Below, in pieces: positions 42,206-51,721 of a stretch of DNA of 64,000 nucleotides. Both the position numbers and the translations under genes were made by a program. The stretch is from Neotamlana sedimentorum (lineage in GTDB: Bacteria > Bacteroidota > Bacteroidia > Flavobacteriales > Flavobacteriaceae). The stretch spans positions 310,001 through 374,000 of the forward strand of contig NZ_JTDW01000002.1 in NCBI RefSeq assembly GCF_000943565.1, in the 5' to 3' direction. Each line of letters starts with the position of its first letter. Position 1 is the stretch's first letter. The notes under the pieces were generated by a model. That model did no database searches. It saw only the letters and a list, made by a program, of their open reading frames with translations, and was not told the origin of the DNA.

Positions 42206-43666
42206 TTGAGCGGATTAAAAACACTATTTAAGCAAACATTTATTTACGGTTTGGCAACTGTTTTACCCAGAATGTTGAGCTTTTTATTAGTACGATTACA
42301 TACCGACGAAAGTGTTTTAAAATCGGTGGCCGATTACGGCGATGTTTCACTTGTTTTTTCTTATTTCGTACTGTTTAATGTTATTCTTGCTTATGGCATG
42401 GAAACCGCATTTTTCAGGTTTTATAATAAAGATGATAATAAAGAAGAGGTTGTTGGTACTTCAGCTATTTCGTTAGTAATATCATCTTTTCTATTTTTTG
42501 GGTTAGCTTTCATTTTTAAAAAACAAATTTCTGTTTTAACCGATATAAAAGAAGCTTACATAAATCTAGTTATTTGGATTTTGCTTCTCGATGCACTTGT
42601 TATCATTCCGTTTGCTTGGTTACGTGCCAATGCGAGACCAATAAAATATGCGATTATAAAAATTTTAAACGTTGTAATTAACTTAGGATTAAATCTGTTT
42701 TTATTATTATGGTTGAAAGATTTGGCAAATGGCAATGCTATTTTTGATAGTATTTATAAACCAAACTTCGAGATTAATTACATATTTATAGCCAATTTAG
42801 TGGCAAGCGCAGTGACAATATTATTCATGTTGCCGTTTTATTTTAAAATAAAATACAGCTTCAATAAAACCCTTTGGAAACAAATGATGCAATATGCATT
42901 TCCGGTGCTTATTGCTGGTGTTGCTTTTTCAATAAATGAAACTTTCGATAGAATTTTACTCGATAAATTATTACCAGAAAACATTGCCAAAACCGAAATT
43001 GGTATGTATTCGGCATGTTATAAATTGGCGTTGTTTATGACTTTGTTTGCAACTGCTTATCGATTAGGAATAGAACCCTTCTTTTTTAGTCATGCAAAAA
43101 CTGAAAATCCTCAAAAAAACTACGCTAGAATTTTAGAATATTTTGTAATATTTGGTTCTGTAATTTTGTTAGCCGTTGTGGTTTTTGCCGATGTTTTAAA
43201 GGTTATTTTTATAGGCGACGAAGCTTATTGGCAAGCCATGTGGATTGTGCCTATAATATTATTGGCAAATTTCTGTTTAGGTATTTATCACAATTTATCG
43301 GTTTGGTACAAAATAACCGACAGAACAAAATTTGGAGCTTACATTTCGGTTTTTGGAGCCTTACTCACATTAGTGTTAAACTTTTGGTTAATTCCTATTA
43401 TGAGCTACAAAGGTTCGGCAATTGCTACGTTAACAGCCTATGCAAGTATGATGTTGGCGTCCTATTTTTTTGGGAAGAAATATTACCCAATTCCATATAA
43501 CGTAAAAAAAATAAGCGTGTATTTGTTTGGGTCGGTTTTGTTTTCTGTTATATCGTTTTACCAATTTAGAGGTAATTATTTTGTAGGGATATCAATGTTA
43601 ATTGTATTTTTGATAATCGTTTACGTTTCAGAAAAAAAGACAATAAAGAGTTTAATTAACAAATAA
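42206..43666 (+). CDS. oligosaccharide flippase/MOP-family membrane protein
   Basis: 486 residues with about 14 membrane helices, a second Wzx-like protein outside the main glycan locus. Segments KQTFIYGLATVLPRMLSFLLVRLHT and GMETAFFRFYNK are common in Bacteroidota polysaccharide export proteins. It starts at TTG 42206. It precedes dut and a sugar nucleotidyltransferase on the same strand, so a role in moving a lipid-linked glycan or lipid is likely; the exact substrate is unknown. Confidence 0.82.
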   Translation: MSGLKTLFKQTFIYGLATVLPRMLSFLLVRLHTDESVLKSVADYGDVSLVFSYFVLFNVILAYGMETAFFRFYNKDDNKEEVVGTSAISLVISSFLFFGLAFIFKKQISVLTDIKEAYINLVIWILLLDALVIIPFAWLRANARPIKYAIIKILNVVINLGLNLFLLLWLKDLANGNAIFDSIYKPNFEINYIFIANLVASAVTILFMLPFYFKIKYSFNKTLWKQMMQYAFPVLIAGVAFSINETFDRILLDKLLPENIAKTEIGMYSACYKLALFMTLFATAYRLGIEPFFFSHAKTENPQKNYARILEYFVIFGSVILLAVVVFADVLKVIFIGDEAYWQAMWIVPIILLANFCLGIYHNLSVWYKITDRTKFGAYISVFGALLTLVLNFWLIPIMSYKGSAIATLTAYASMMLASYFFGKKYYPIPYNVKKISVYLFGSVLFSVISFYQFRGNYFVGISMLIVFLIIVYVSEKKTIKSLINK

Positions 43667-43702
43667 AAGCCGCTTCCCTTTGGGAAGACGGAAAATAGGC
43701 TT

Positions 43703-44137
43703 ATGAAAATAAAAATAGTAAACAAATCCAACCACGAATTGCCACATTACGAAACCATGGCATCTGCAGGAATGGATTTACGAGCAAATTTATCCGAATC
43801 ACGTATTTTAAAACCGTTAGAGCGCACCATTGTTGGTACAGGTTTATACATGGAGCTTCCTGTTGGTTTCGAAGCTCAGGTACGCCCTAGAAGCGGTTTA
43901 GCGGCAAAGAAAGGCATAACTGTACTAAACGCCCCAGGAACTATCGATGCCGATTATAGAGGCGAAATAGGTGTAATTTTGGTAAATTTATCCAATGAAA
44001 ATTTCGAAATTAACAACGGCGAGCGCATTGCGCAATTAGTAATTGCAAAACACGACCGCGCCGAGTGGGAAACTGTAGAACAGCTCTCTGAAACCGCTAG
44101 AGGTGAAGGTGGTTTTGGAAGCACTGGAGTAAAATAG
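43703..44137 (+). CDS. dut: dUTP diphosphatase
   Basis: 144 residues, trimeric dUTPase. All motifs are present: [21 protein letters not shown], the catalytic Asp in [24 protein letters not shown], and the C-terminal [10 protein letters not shown] that closes the site. It hydrolyses dUTP to dUMP and keeps uracil out of DNA. A short hairpin CTTCCC/GGGAAG lies at 43672-43686 in the gap before it. Confidence 0.97.
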   Translation: MKIKIVNKSNHELPHYETMASAGMDLRANLSESRILKPLERTIVGTGLYMELPVGFEAQVRPRSGLAAKKGITVLNAPGTIDADYRGEIGVILVNLSNENFEINNGERIAQLVIAKHDRAEWETVEQLSETARGEGGFGSTGVK

Positions 44138-44202
44138 CATTTGTAAATTGTTATTAAACTTTTAGCTATTTGTTGTAATAATATAAAGTTAAATTAAAGA
44201 CA

Positions 44203-44216
44203 CCCGCTTTCGCGGG
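44203..44216. repeat. GC-rich hairpin before the sugar nucleotidyltransferase gene
   Basis: CCCGC and GCGGG arms with a TTTC loop, ending 8 bases before the ATG at 44225. It would fold in the leader RNA and contains the CGCTTTCGCGG core shared with 28194-28207 and 22987-23000. Confidence 0.5.
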
Positions 44217-44224
44217 CATGAAAT

Positions 44225-45244
44225 ATGAAAATTATAGTCCCAATGGCTGGTCGAGGTTCTCGATTACGCCCACATAGTTTAACCGTACCTAAACCACTCA
44301 TTCCTGTAGCAGGAAAACCTATTGTTCATCGCTTGGTAAGTGATATTGCCAAAGTATTACAACAACCTATAGAAGAAGTTGCCTTTGTTTTAGGTGATGC
44401 GGCTTGGTTTGGCGATGATGTAGTGCAAAGTTTAACCGAATTAGCCAGTAGTTTGGGTGCTAAAGCCTCCATTTATCGTCAAGATAAACCATTAGGAACA
44501 GGGCATGCCATAATGTGTGCCAAACAATCGCTCTCTGGCTCAGCGGTTATTGCTTACGCCGACACGTTGATTCGTGCAGAGTTCGATTTAGACCCGGATG
44601 CAGATGGCGTAATTTGGACCAAGGAAGTTGAAAATCCTCAAGCATATGGTGTTGTTAAGCTAAATAAAAATAAAGAAATTATAGAATTGGTTGAAAAACC
44701 AAAAGATTTTGTTAGCAATGAAGCTGTAATTGGTATTTATTATTTTAAAGATATAGAAATTTTAAAAAATAAATTACAAGAAGTTTTAGATGAAAACGTT
44801 ATGAATGGAGGCGAATACCAAATTAACGATGGAATTAAACGAATGATGACAGATGGAAAGGTTTTTAAAACAGGAAAGGTAGACGAGTGGATGGACTGTG
44901 GAAATAAAGAAATAACAGTAGAAACCAATGGTAAAATGTTAGGATTTCTGGCGACTGATGCAGAAGAAATACTTGTTGATGCATCAGTTATACTTGAGAA
45001 TTCAGAAATTATAGAACCTTGTTTTATTGGTGAAAATGTGGTGCTAAAAAACACAACTGTTGGACCAAATGTGTCTATTGGTAGAGGTTGTGTCTTTGAA
45101 AACACAACCATAAAAAATAGTTTAATTCAAACTGAAACCACCATAAAAAATGCTAATTTAGATAATGCCATGATTGGTAATCACGTAAAATATGATGGTA
45201 ATTTTACTAGTATAAGCATTGGAGATTATTCTGTGTTGGAGTAA
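44225..45244 (+). CDS. sugar-phosphate nucleotidyltransferase (RmlA/GlmU-like) with left-handed beta-helix tail
   Basis: 339 residues. The N-terminal nucleotidyltransferase domain has IVPMAGRGSRLRPHSLTVPKPLIPVAGKP and YADTLI with the metal-binding Asp. The C-terminal 80 residues carry hexapeptide repeats (IIEPCFIGENVVLKNTTVGPNVSIG) that form a left-handed beta-helix. It likely activates a sugar-1-phosphate with NTP. Neighbours dut, TPR, DUF4292 and EnvC-like genes do not define the sugar. Confidence 0.88.
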   Translation: MKIIVPMAGRGSRLRPHSLTVPKPLIPVAGKPIVHRLVSDIAKVLQQPIEEVAFVLGDAAWFGDDVVQSLTELASSLGAKASIYRQDKPLGTGHAIMCAKQSLSGSAVIAYADTLIRAEFDLDPDADGVIWTKEVENPQAYGVVKLNKNKEIIELVEKPKDFVSNEAVIGIYYFKDIEILKNKLQEVLDENVMNGGEYQINDGIKRMMTDGKVFKTGKVDEWMDCGNKEITVETNGKMLGFLATDAEEILVDASVILENSEIIEPCFIGENVVLKNTTVGPNVSIGRGCVFENTTIKNSLIQTETTIKNANLDNAMIGNHVKYDGNFTSISIGDYSVLE

Positions 45245-45313
45245 GTAAGATTTTTTCTTAAGTTAAGGTTGCGATAAATGCAATTGAAGTGTTTTTGGTA
45301 GAATTTCAAAACT

Positions 45314-46654
45314 ATGAAACAAAACATCTACATATTAATTTTCCTTTTCGGAATTGTTTTAATTCCTAGGTTGTCCTTTGCTCAAAATGACGATTTAGGC
45401 GATAACGACGATAAGTTTCAAGAGTTATTTTACGAAGCATTAAAGCAAAAAGGTATAGAAAATTACGACCGTTCGGCCGAGGCCCTTTTAGCATGTATTG
45501 AAATAGATAAATCGGTGCCCGTTTTATATTTCGAATTAGGTAAAAATTACATGCAACTTAAAAATTTTGGTGCTGCTGAAGATGCTTTGAAAGAAGCGGT
45601 TAGTAAAGATCCTAATAACGAATGGTATCTTGACGAGTTGTATGGCTATTACGCGTCGCAAAACGATTATAAAAATGCCATAAAAACGGTAAAACAATTA
45701 GTGAAATATCATCCTGATTACGAAGAAGATTTGGCTTCACTATATCTGAAATCTGAAAGATTTGATGAGGCCTTAGAAGTGTTAGATCAAATGGATGCGA
45801 AACATGGAGTTTCGGTATCACGGGATTTAATGCGAAATAGAATTTATAAAATAACCGGACGGAAAAAAGATCAAATTAAAAACTTACAAGATAGGGTAGA
45901 TAATAATCCTCAAAAAGAATCGAATTACTTGGCGCTAATCTTCCGCTACAGCGAAAACAATGAAAAAGAAAAAGCTTTTGCAACAGCTAAAGAGTTATTA
46001 AAAATGAATCCGGAATCGCAATTGGTTCATTTGGCGCTTTATAAGTTTTATTTAGATGAAAACGATGCTGAAAATGCTATTGAATCGATGAAAATAGTTG
46101 TTAAAAGTACCGAAATTAAGCCTGAAGCAAAACTGAAAGTACTTACCGATTTTGTGCAATTTGTTAGCGATAACCCCGAATATGAACAAGATTTGGTTGA
46201 AGCTACCACTTTGGTAAGTAACACCAATAATAGCAAAACCTTAATTGAGTTGGGGCAATATCATTTATCTAAAAACGATAAAACGAAGGCTTTAGAGTAT
46301 TTTGAAACAGCGCTTCAACTAGAGCCCGATAATTTTAATGTGTTGCGTACCGTAATGCTGTTATATATAGATTTAAAACAGTATAAATTAGCCCAAGAAA
46401 AAAGTAGTGCAGCTTTAGAAGAATATCCGTCACAGCCGTTATTTTATCTTGTAAATGGTGTTGCGCTAAACGAATTAAATACCCCAAAAAAAGCATTGGA
46501 ATCTCTGGAAATGGGTTTAGATTTTATAATAGACGACACTAAAATGGAAGCCGATTTTTATAAACAATTAAGTAAAGCTTATACCTTGCTAAACAATACG
46601 CAAAAGGCTAAAACGTTTAATGATAAAGCGCAAAAATTAGAATCTTCAAATTAA
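45314..46654 (+). CDS. exported tetratricopeptide repeat protein
   Basis: 446 residues. A signal peptide covers residues 1-23 (ends SFAQ), followed by about ten TPR-type helical pairs, for example YFELGKNYMQLKNFGAAEDALKEAV and TLIELGQYHLSKNDKTKALEYFETAL. No lipobox Cys. It is probably periplasmic and works as a protein-binding scaffold. The stop codon overlaps the ATG of the DUF4292 lipoprotein gene by 1 base, which suggests joint function with the following two envelope proteins. Confidence 0.85.
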   Translation: MKQNIYILIFLFGIVLIPRLSFAQNDDLGDNDDKFQELFYEALKQKGIENYDRSAEALLACIEIDKSVPVLYFELGKNYMQLKNFGAAEDALKEAVSKDPNNEWYLDELYGYYASQNDYKNAIKTVKQLVKYHPDYEEDLASLYLKSERFDEALEVLDQMDAKHGVSVSRDLMRNRIYKITGRKKDQIKNLQDRVDNNPQKESNYLALIFRYSENNEKEKAFATAKELLKMNPESQLVHLALYKFYLDENDAENAIESMKIVVKSTEIKPEAKLKVLTDFVQFVSDNPEYEQDLVEATTLVSNTNNSKTLIELGQYHLSKNDKTKALEYFETALQLEPDNFNVLRTVMLLYIDLKQYKLAQEKSSAALEEYPSQPLFYLVNGVALNELNTPKKALESLEMGLDFIIDDTKMEADFYKQLSKAYTLLNNTQKAKTFNDKAQKLESSN

Positions 46655-47424
46655 TGATAAAACATATCAAATACAGCTTTATTTTAGGGTTGGTTGTCTT
46701 TGTTTTTGGCTGTAAAACGGCTAAAACAGTTACAAATGGTGAAGCCAATTTAAATTTAAACACGAAGCAATTAATTAAGGAAAACGCAAAACGTGTAGCG
46801 ACCTATAAAACGTTACAATCTAAATTAAAGTTAACCCTAACTCAAAAAGGAAAAACACAATCGTACACGGTTACTTACCGAAGTAAAATGGACGAAGTTA
46901 TTTGGATAAACGCTCCTTTTTCGGTAATTCGAGCTATGATAACACCAGAAAAAGTAAGTTTTTATAATAAGCTAGATAACACTTATTTTGATGGCGATTA
47001 TAATTATTTAAGTGATTTATTAGGTACAGAACTCGATTTTTATAAAGTGCAGAATTTACTTATTGGAGAAACTATTTATAATTTAAATACAAGTGATTAT
47101 GAAGCCGAAGTTGCCGATGGAAATTATGTGGTAAAGCCAAAAGTACAACGTAACTTATTTGATATATTATTTTTAATCGATCCTAGTATCTTAAAGGTTA
47201 AATCGCAACGCATTTTGCAACCAGTAGAGCAAAGAGATTTACAAATTAATTACTTAAGTCATCAAAATATTAATAACCAAAGTTTACCTGAAGAAATAAA
47301 GGTAGTTGCTGTTGAAGAAAATGAAGAGTTAATTGTAAATTTGGAGTTTAAAAATGTTGTACTAAACGAAGATTTAAGATTTCCGTTTAAAATACCTTCT
47401 GGTTTTAAAGCCATAGAACTTTAA
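46654..47424 (+). CDS. DUF4292 lipoprotein
   Basis: 256 residues with lipoprotein signal (FVFGC, Cys20). The mature part is beta-rich and resembles LolA/LolB-like folds; the family is DUF4292, typical of Bacteroidota. Segments VTYRSKMDEVIWINAPFSVIRAMITPEKVSFYNKLDNTYFDG are typical. Its start and stop each overlap the neighbouring genes by 1 base, so the TPR, DUF4292 and EnvC-like genes are translated together. A role in outer-membrane lipid or lipoprotein handling is inferred only. Confidence 0.85.
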   Translation: MIKHIKYSFILGLVVFVFGCKTAKTVTNGEANLNLNTKQLIKENAKRVATYKTLQSKLKLTLTQKGKTQSYTVTYRSKMDEVIWINAPFSVIRAMITPEKVSFYNKLDNTYFDGDYNYLSDLLGTELDFYKVQNLLIGETIYNLNTSDYEAEVADGNYVVKPKVQRNLFDILFLIDPSILKVKSQRILQPVEQRDLQINYLSHQNINNQSLPEEIKVVAVEENEELIVNLEFKNVVLNEDLRFPFKIPSGFKAIEL

Positions 47425-48653
47425 TGGATTTTACTAAAAAATCATATTTTAAAAATGTTGTATTTACCCTTGTATTGGTAAGTACAATGGCATTTTCTCA
47501 AAACAATAAACAAAAAGAATTAGAAACACGTCGCCAAGAATTGCGCAACCAGATTGAGCAGTTAAATAAATTACGTGCCGATAATAAAACCAAAGAAAAA
47601 TCGCAGTTAAGTTTAGTTGAAGGCGTTAATCATAAAATTAACGTGCTTTCAAACTTAATTAAAGTGACCAATCAACAAGCCAATTTATTAACTCGGGAAA
47701 TAAACGATAATCAAAAAAAAATAACAAATTTACGTAAGGAATTAGCCGATTTAAAAGACGATTATGCCGCTATGGTGGTTAAGGCTTATAAAAGTAAAAA
47801 CAAACAAAGCAGAATTATGTTTTTACTGTCTTCAAATAACTTTAAACAGGCTTACAAGCGCTTGCAATATATTCAGCAATACGCCGATCATCAAAAAAAA
47901 CAGGGCGAAAGTATAAAAACTAAAACCTTAGAATTACAGGCAACAAACAAGAAGCTGCTAAATCAACAAAAAGAAAAAAACACGTTAATTGCCGAAAACC
48001 GACAAGTGCAAAAAACCTTGCAAGAAGACAGAAAGGAACATGAAGCCTTAATGCAATCTATACAAAAAAACCTATCGACTTATACAGCACAAATAAGGCA
48101 AAAACAACGCGAGGTAAACAGAATTGATGCCGAAATAGATAAAATAATTAAGGCTGCTATTGCAAAATCGAACACCAAAGCGGGTAAAAGTTCAAGTTCT
48201 AAAAGTTTTGCTTTAACACCTGAAGAAAAGGTATTAGCATCAAATTTTACATCCAATCGAGGGAAATTGCCATGGCCAGTAGATAATGGATACGTGAGTT
48301 TGGGTTATGGAACACAGCGCCACCCAATCGATAAAAGTTTAACCATTAAAAGTAATGGTGTTAGAATTACCACTCAAAAAGGTGCGCAAGTTAGAGCTAT
48401 TTTTAATGGAGAAGTTAGTGAGATTTTAAAAATGCGAAACGTAAACCCAATTGTAATGATTAGGCATGGAAACTACCTAAGTATTTATAAAAATTTAAGT
48501 AAGGTTTATGTAAAAGTAGGCGATAAGGTTTCTACAAAGCAGGCCATTGGCGAGGTATTTACCAATCCTGGTAATGGCGAAACAATATTAAGTTTTATTA
48601 TTTCTAAAGACAGTAATACACAAAACCCAGCAAGTTGGTTGTATAAAATGTAG
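47424..48653 (+). CDS. EnvC-like protein with degenerate LytM domain
   Basis: 409 residues. Signal segment about 8-25, a long coiled coil about 26-240 (ETRRQELRNQIEQLNKLRADN...), and a C-terminal LytM/M23 fold about 285-409. The LytM zinc ligands are lost: the usual HxGxD is replaced by SNGVRI, and the HxH region reads LSIYKNL. This matches EnvC, which activates amidases rather than cutting peptidoglycan itself. It therefore probably recruits and activates a cell-wall amidase at division. Confidence 0.85.
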   Translation: MDFTKKSYFKNVVFTLVLVSTMAFSQNNKQKELETRRQELRNQIEQLNKLRADNKTKEKSQLSLVEGVNHKINVLSNLIKVTNQQANLLTREINDNQKKITNLRKELADLKDDYAAMVVKAYKSKNKQSRIMFLLSSNNFKQAYKRLQYIQQYADHQKKQGESIKTKTLELQATNKKLLNQQKEKNTLIAENRQVQKTLQEDRKEHEALMQSIQKNLSTYTAQIRQKQREVNRIDAEIDKIIKAAIAKSNTKAGKSSSSKSFALTPEEKVLASNFTSNRGKLPWPVDNGYVSLGYGTQRHPIDKSLTIKSNGVRITTQKGAQVRAIFNGEVSEILKMRNVNPIVMIRHGNYLSIYKNLSKVYVKVGDKVSTKQAIGEVFTNPGNGETILSFIISKDSNTQNPASWLYKM

Positions 48654-48731
48654 TGTGTTTTTTAAGATAAATGAAATTTAATAAAATGTTGTTTGCCTTA
48701 ATTTAATTTACACTGTTAAGTTCAAAAATAC

Positions 48732-48868
48732 TTCTCGATACAAATTTGCTACCCCCGCTCTGCGTAAATTCACTCGAAGTGACAACATGAGTTTTATGTA
48801 ATGAAGGCTTTATTTGAGTTACGCCGTCAGTTCGAGTGATTCTGAGGTACGAAGAATTGTATCGAGAA
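48732..48868. repeat. 137-base element with terminal and internal inverted repeats (MITE-like)
   Basis: Perfect 12-base ends TTCTCGATACAA (48732-48743) and TTGTATCGAGAA (48857-48868), with a nested pair CACTCGAA (48771-48778) and TTCGAGTG (48831-48838). No ORF. It fills most of the 241-base gap between the EnvC-like gene and the thioesterase gene, which converge. Similar sequences are common between genes in this family of bacteria, from memory. Confidence 0.7.
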
Positions 48869-48894
48869 CAAATAACTTGCTATAACTTTATTTT

Positions 48895-49404
48895 TTAATC
48901 AAACAACGCTTTTAATTCTGTCGCATCTTGCGGTTTTATTTTCCCAGCAAGAAGTAAACTAAGTTGTTTACGACGTAAAGCAGCGTCGTAGCGTTCTTTT
49001 TCGAGTTTCGTTTCTGGAATAACTTCAGGAATGGTAGTTGGCTTACCGGTTTCATCAACGGCTACAAAAGTGTAAATCGCTTGGTTTACTCTCGTTCGTT
49101 CACCAGATTGACGATCTTCTATCCAAACATCAATACATACTTCCATTGAGGTTCTAAAAGCACGTGATACTTTAGCTTCAACTGTAACAACACTACCTAG
49201 CGGAACTGCTTTTGTAAAGGCAACATGGTTTACAGAAGCCGTAACAGTAATGCGACGACTATGTCTACCTGCTGCTATGCTTGCAGCACGATCCATTCGA
49301 GCTAAAAGTTCGCCTCCAAAAAGGTTGTTTAATGCATTGGTTTCGCCTGGTAAAACGACATCGGTTAAAATGGTTTTTGATGCTTCTGGTGTTTTTGCCT
49401 CCAT
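48895..49404 (-). CDS. acyl-CoA thioesterase (hotdog fold)
   Basis: 169 residues, single hotdog domain of the YciA/BFIT type. GGELLARMDRAASIAAGRHSRR contains the conserved catalytic-region Asp, followed by NHVAFTKAVPLGSVVTVEA. It hydrolyses acyl-CoA; chain preference cannot be read. A minus-strand TACCTTTG -7-like element lies at 49432-49425, about 20 bases before the start. Confidence 0.9.
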   Translation of the reverse strand: MEAKTPEASKTILTDVVLPGETNALNNLFGGELLARMDRAASIAAGRHSRRITVTASVNHVAFTKAVPLGSVVTVEAKVSRAFRTSMEVCIDVWIEDRQSGERTRVNQAIYTFVAVDETGKPTTIPEVIPETKLEKERYDAALRRKQLSLLLAGKIKPQDATELKALFD

Positions 49405-49461
49405 AGTAGATTATTATGATTTGGCAAAGGTAAAATTATTCTTGATTTTTTAAGTAAGAAT

Positions 49462-50406
49462 CTAATTTAACTCCTTAACCAAAATCCAAGCATCTTGATT
49501 GTGAGTTTTTCTAATACTTTTTACGGCGGCTAAAGCTTCGCGCCCTGTTTTGTAAGTGCCATATACCACTTCGTGCAAGCCATATTTGTTCAAGCCAATT
49601 TTTCTAGCTTCGTAGCCAAGTGCTTTAAGCTCTTTAACTTTAGTGTCTCCGTTGGCTTCAACTCTAAATGCACCTGCAACAATGTGAAAATTTCCTAAGG
49701 TTTTCTCTGTTTTATTGATGTTTAACGTTATAGCTGGTAACGGGTTTAAATTAAAAGTTGCTTGCTGAATTTTTGTGTCTAATTGTTTTGTAGCCTCTTT
49801 TTGTGCCACTTGATTGTAAGCTTCAACTTCGTTAGCGTAGTAATTTGAGGCTATATAACCGCCAAGTGTTAAAGCTATTAACGCAATAGATGCATACTTT
49901 AAAAGAGGAGATGTTTTTCGCTTGTTATTTGTAACTGCAATTGGGACTACTTTTTCTATGGCTTCGACTTCTTCTTTATAAACTTCTCTATCAATTTTTC
50001 TAGAAGTAAACTGAGATAAGCCAAAAGCTTCAGTTAAATAATTTAAATGATAGGTAGGTTCAAATTGTAATTTGCCTTCTCCATTAAGAGAAATAGTTCC
50101 AATATTATTAAAAGTTAAAGTCTCACCTTGCGTTAAAAACGATTTTAAGTTTTTAACACGGTTTGCAACTTTTTGATTGGCCGTTTCAAAAGGTATTTTT
50201 TCTACATCGGCAATATAATGTGCTAACAAACCATCGTTATTTTGAATTTGCTCGTTAAACGACATAATTTTTTTTGGAGCAAAAAAGGTGTTCGACGCTT
50301 CATCGATTGTAGCCGATGCATTTTGAGTTAAAAATGAACCAAAATCTGGTACAGTAACGCACTCGTATCGGTACAATAAATCGCTTATGTAGGTTTCTAA
50401 TTGCAT
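49462..50406 (-). CDS. HU-CCDC81 and SPOR domain membrane protein
   Basis: 314 residues. Residues 1-130 form two HU-like units (LYRYECVTVPDFGSFLTQ, LTFNNIGTISL). A single membrane helix lies at about 169-188. A periplasmic linker and a C-terminal SPOR domain (about 238-314, NFHIVAGAF... ARKIGLNKYGLHEVVYGTY) follow. SPOR domains bind denuded peptidoglycan at the septum; the HU-like part would face the cytoplasm. A TAACTTTG -7-like element lies at 50419-50412 on the minus strand. It is divergent from dprA. Confidence 0.88.
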   Translation of the reverse strand: MQLETYISDLLYRYECVTVPDFGSFLTQNASATIDEASNTFFAPKKIMSFNEQIQNNDGLLAHYIADVEKIPFETANQKVANRVKNLKSFLTQGETLTFNNIGTISLNGEGKLQFEPTYHLNYLTEAFGLSQFTSRKIDREVYKEEVEAIEKVVPIAVTNNKRKTSPLLKYASIALIALTLGGYIASNYYANEVEAYNQVAQKEATKQLDTKIQQATFNLNPLPAITLNINKTEKTLGNFHIVAGAFRVEANGDTKVKELKALGYEARKIGLNKYGLHEVVYGTYKTGREALAAVKSIRKTHNQDAWILVKELN

Positions 50407-50511
50407 AGTAACAAAGTTAAAATTTTTTATTTTCTCATAAAAATTTGCGTTACATTTTTTTAAGCCTGTTAAAATTAGCTTATTTTAGAAAAAATATACC
50501 TAATTTTCTTA

Positions 50512-51615
50512 ATGAGTGAGCAAGATTTAATTTACACTTTAGCCTTACAAAACGTGCCTAATATTGGCGATATTATTGCTAAACGACTAATAAATCATTG
50601 TGGTTCGGCCGAAGCTGTTTTAAAAGAAAAGCCATCAAATCTTTTAAAAATTGATAGTATTGGAAGCATTACTATTAAACATTTACATGAACCATCACGC
50701 CTTTTGGAAGCCGAAAACGAACTTCGATTTATTAGAGAAAATAATATAAAGACGCTTTATTTTGAAGCTAATAATTATCCTAAAAAACTAAAACACTGTA
50801 TCGATGGCCCAATTTTACTTTTTCAATCTGGGAATATAAGTCTGGAAAATCAGCGTATTATTAGTATTGTTGGAACGCGTAAAATAACCACTGCAGGTAT
50901 TGCTTTTTGCCAAAATTTGGTTGAAACACTTGCTGTTTATAATCCTATTATTGTATCTGGGTTTGCTTATGGCACCGATATTACTGCTCACAAAGCCGCT
51001 ATTAAAAACGAGTTGCAAACTATAGGCTGTTTAGCACATGGTTTAAACACAATTTACCCAAAAGTGCATAAAAAATACATGGTCGATGTAGAAAATAACG
51101 GGGGATTTTTAACCGATTTTTGGAGTACAGCTAAGTTCGATAGAAATAACTTTTTAAAACGAAACAGAGTAATAGCTGGTTTAAGCGAGGCAACAATAGT
51201 TATAGAATCGGCCGAAAAGGGAGGAAGTTTGGTTACTGCCGATATTGCTAACTCGTATAATCGTGATGTGTTTGCAGTTCCAGGACGAACTACAGATAGC
51301 CAAAGTGTAGGTTGTAATAATTTAATAAAGCAGCAAAAAGCGCATTTGTTAAGTACAGCTTTAGATGTGCCTTATATTTTAAATTGGCAACTCGAAGAAA
51401 AAGCACCTCCAACCATACAAAAGCAATTGTTTGTAGAACTTAATACCGAAGAAAAATCAATTTATAATTTCTTAAGAGATAATAATAAAGAGCAACTCGA
51501 CACTATTGCTATAAATTGCAACTTACCAGTGTTTAAGGTAAGTAGTTTGTTATTAAATATGGAATTGAAAGGCGTTGTGCGCCCCTTGCCAGGGAAATTG
51601 TTTGAGGTTATTTAA
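50512..51615 (+). CDS. dprA: DNA-processing protein DprA
   Basis: 367 residues. An N-terminal helix-hairpin-helix region (NVPNIGDIIAKRLI), a Rossmann-type DprA domain (VGTRKITTAG, SGFAYGTDITAHKAAI, GGSLVTADIAN, FAVPG) and a C-terminal winged helix are all present. DprA loads RecA on incoming single-stranded DNA during natural transformation. ATG start at 50512. A palindromic repeat follows the stop. Confidence 0.94.
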   Translation: MSEQDLIYTLALQNVPNIGDIIAKRLINHCGSAEAVLKEKPSNLLKIDSIGSITIKHLHEPSRLLEAENELRFIRENNIKTLYFEANNYPKKLKHCIDGPILLFQSGNISLENQRIISIVGTRKITTAGIAFCQNLVETLAVYNPIIVSGFAYGTDITAHKAAIKNELQTIGCLAHGLNTIYPKVHKKYMVDVENNGGFLTDFWSTAKFDRNNFLKRNRVIAGLSEATIVIESAEKGGSLVTADIANSYNRDVFAVPGRTTDSQSVGCNNLIKQQKAHLLSTALDVPYILNWQLEEKAPPTIQKQLFVELNTEEKSIYNFLRDNNKEQLDTIAINCNLPVFKVSSLLLNMELKGVVRPLPGKLFEVI

Positions 51616-51633
51616 AAAAAGTTCCGTTTTTTG

Positions 51634-51704
51634 TGTCACCCTGAACTTGTTTCAGGGTCTTATAAAATTAGAGAATAAGATTCTGAAATAAATTCAGAAT
51701 GACA
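51634..51704. repeat. two-hairpin palindromic repeat, copy between dprA and trpS
   Basis: 71 bases bounded by TGTCA and ATGACA. First hairpin ACCCTGAA / TTCAGGGT, second hairpin ATTCTGA / TCAGAAT. It shares loop and flanks with the copy at 41076-41144. The changes in the first-hairpin arms are compensatory, so pairing is kept. It lies 18 bases after dprA and 17 bases from the trpS stop, where it could end both transcripts. Confidence 0.8.
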
Positions 51705-51721
51705 TTCTAACGTCTACTAAA

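Noticed and set aside
44740-45111. 123-codon minus-strand frame opposite the sugar nucleotidyltransferase
   Set aside because: Shadow frame with biased composition; the plus-strand gene has all family motifs.
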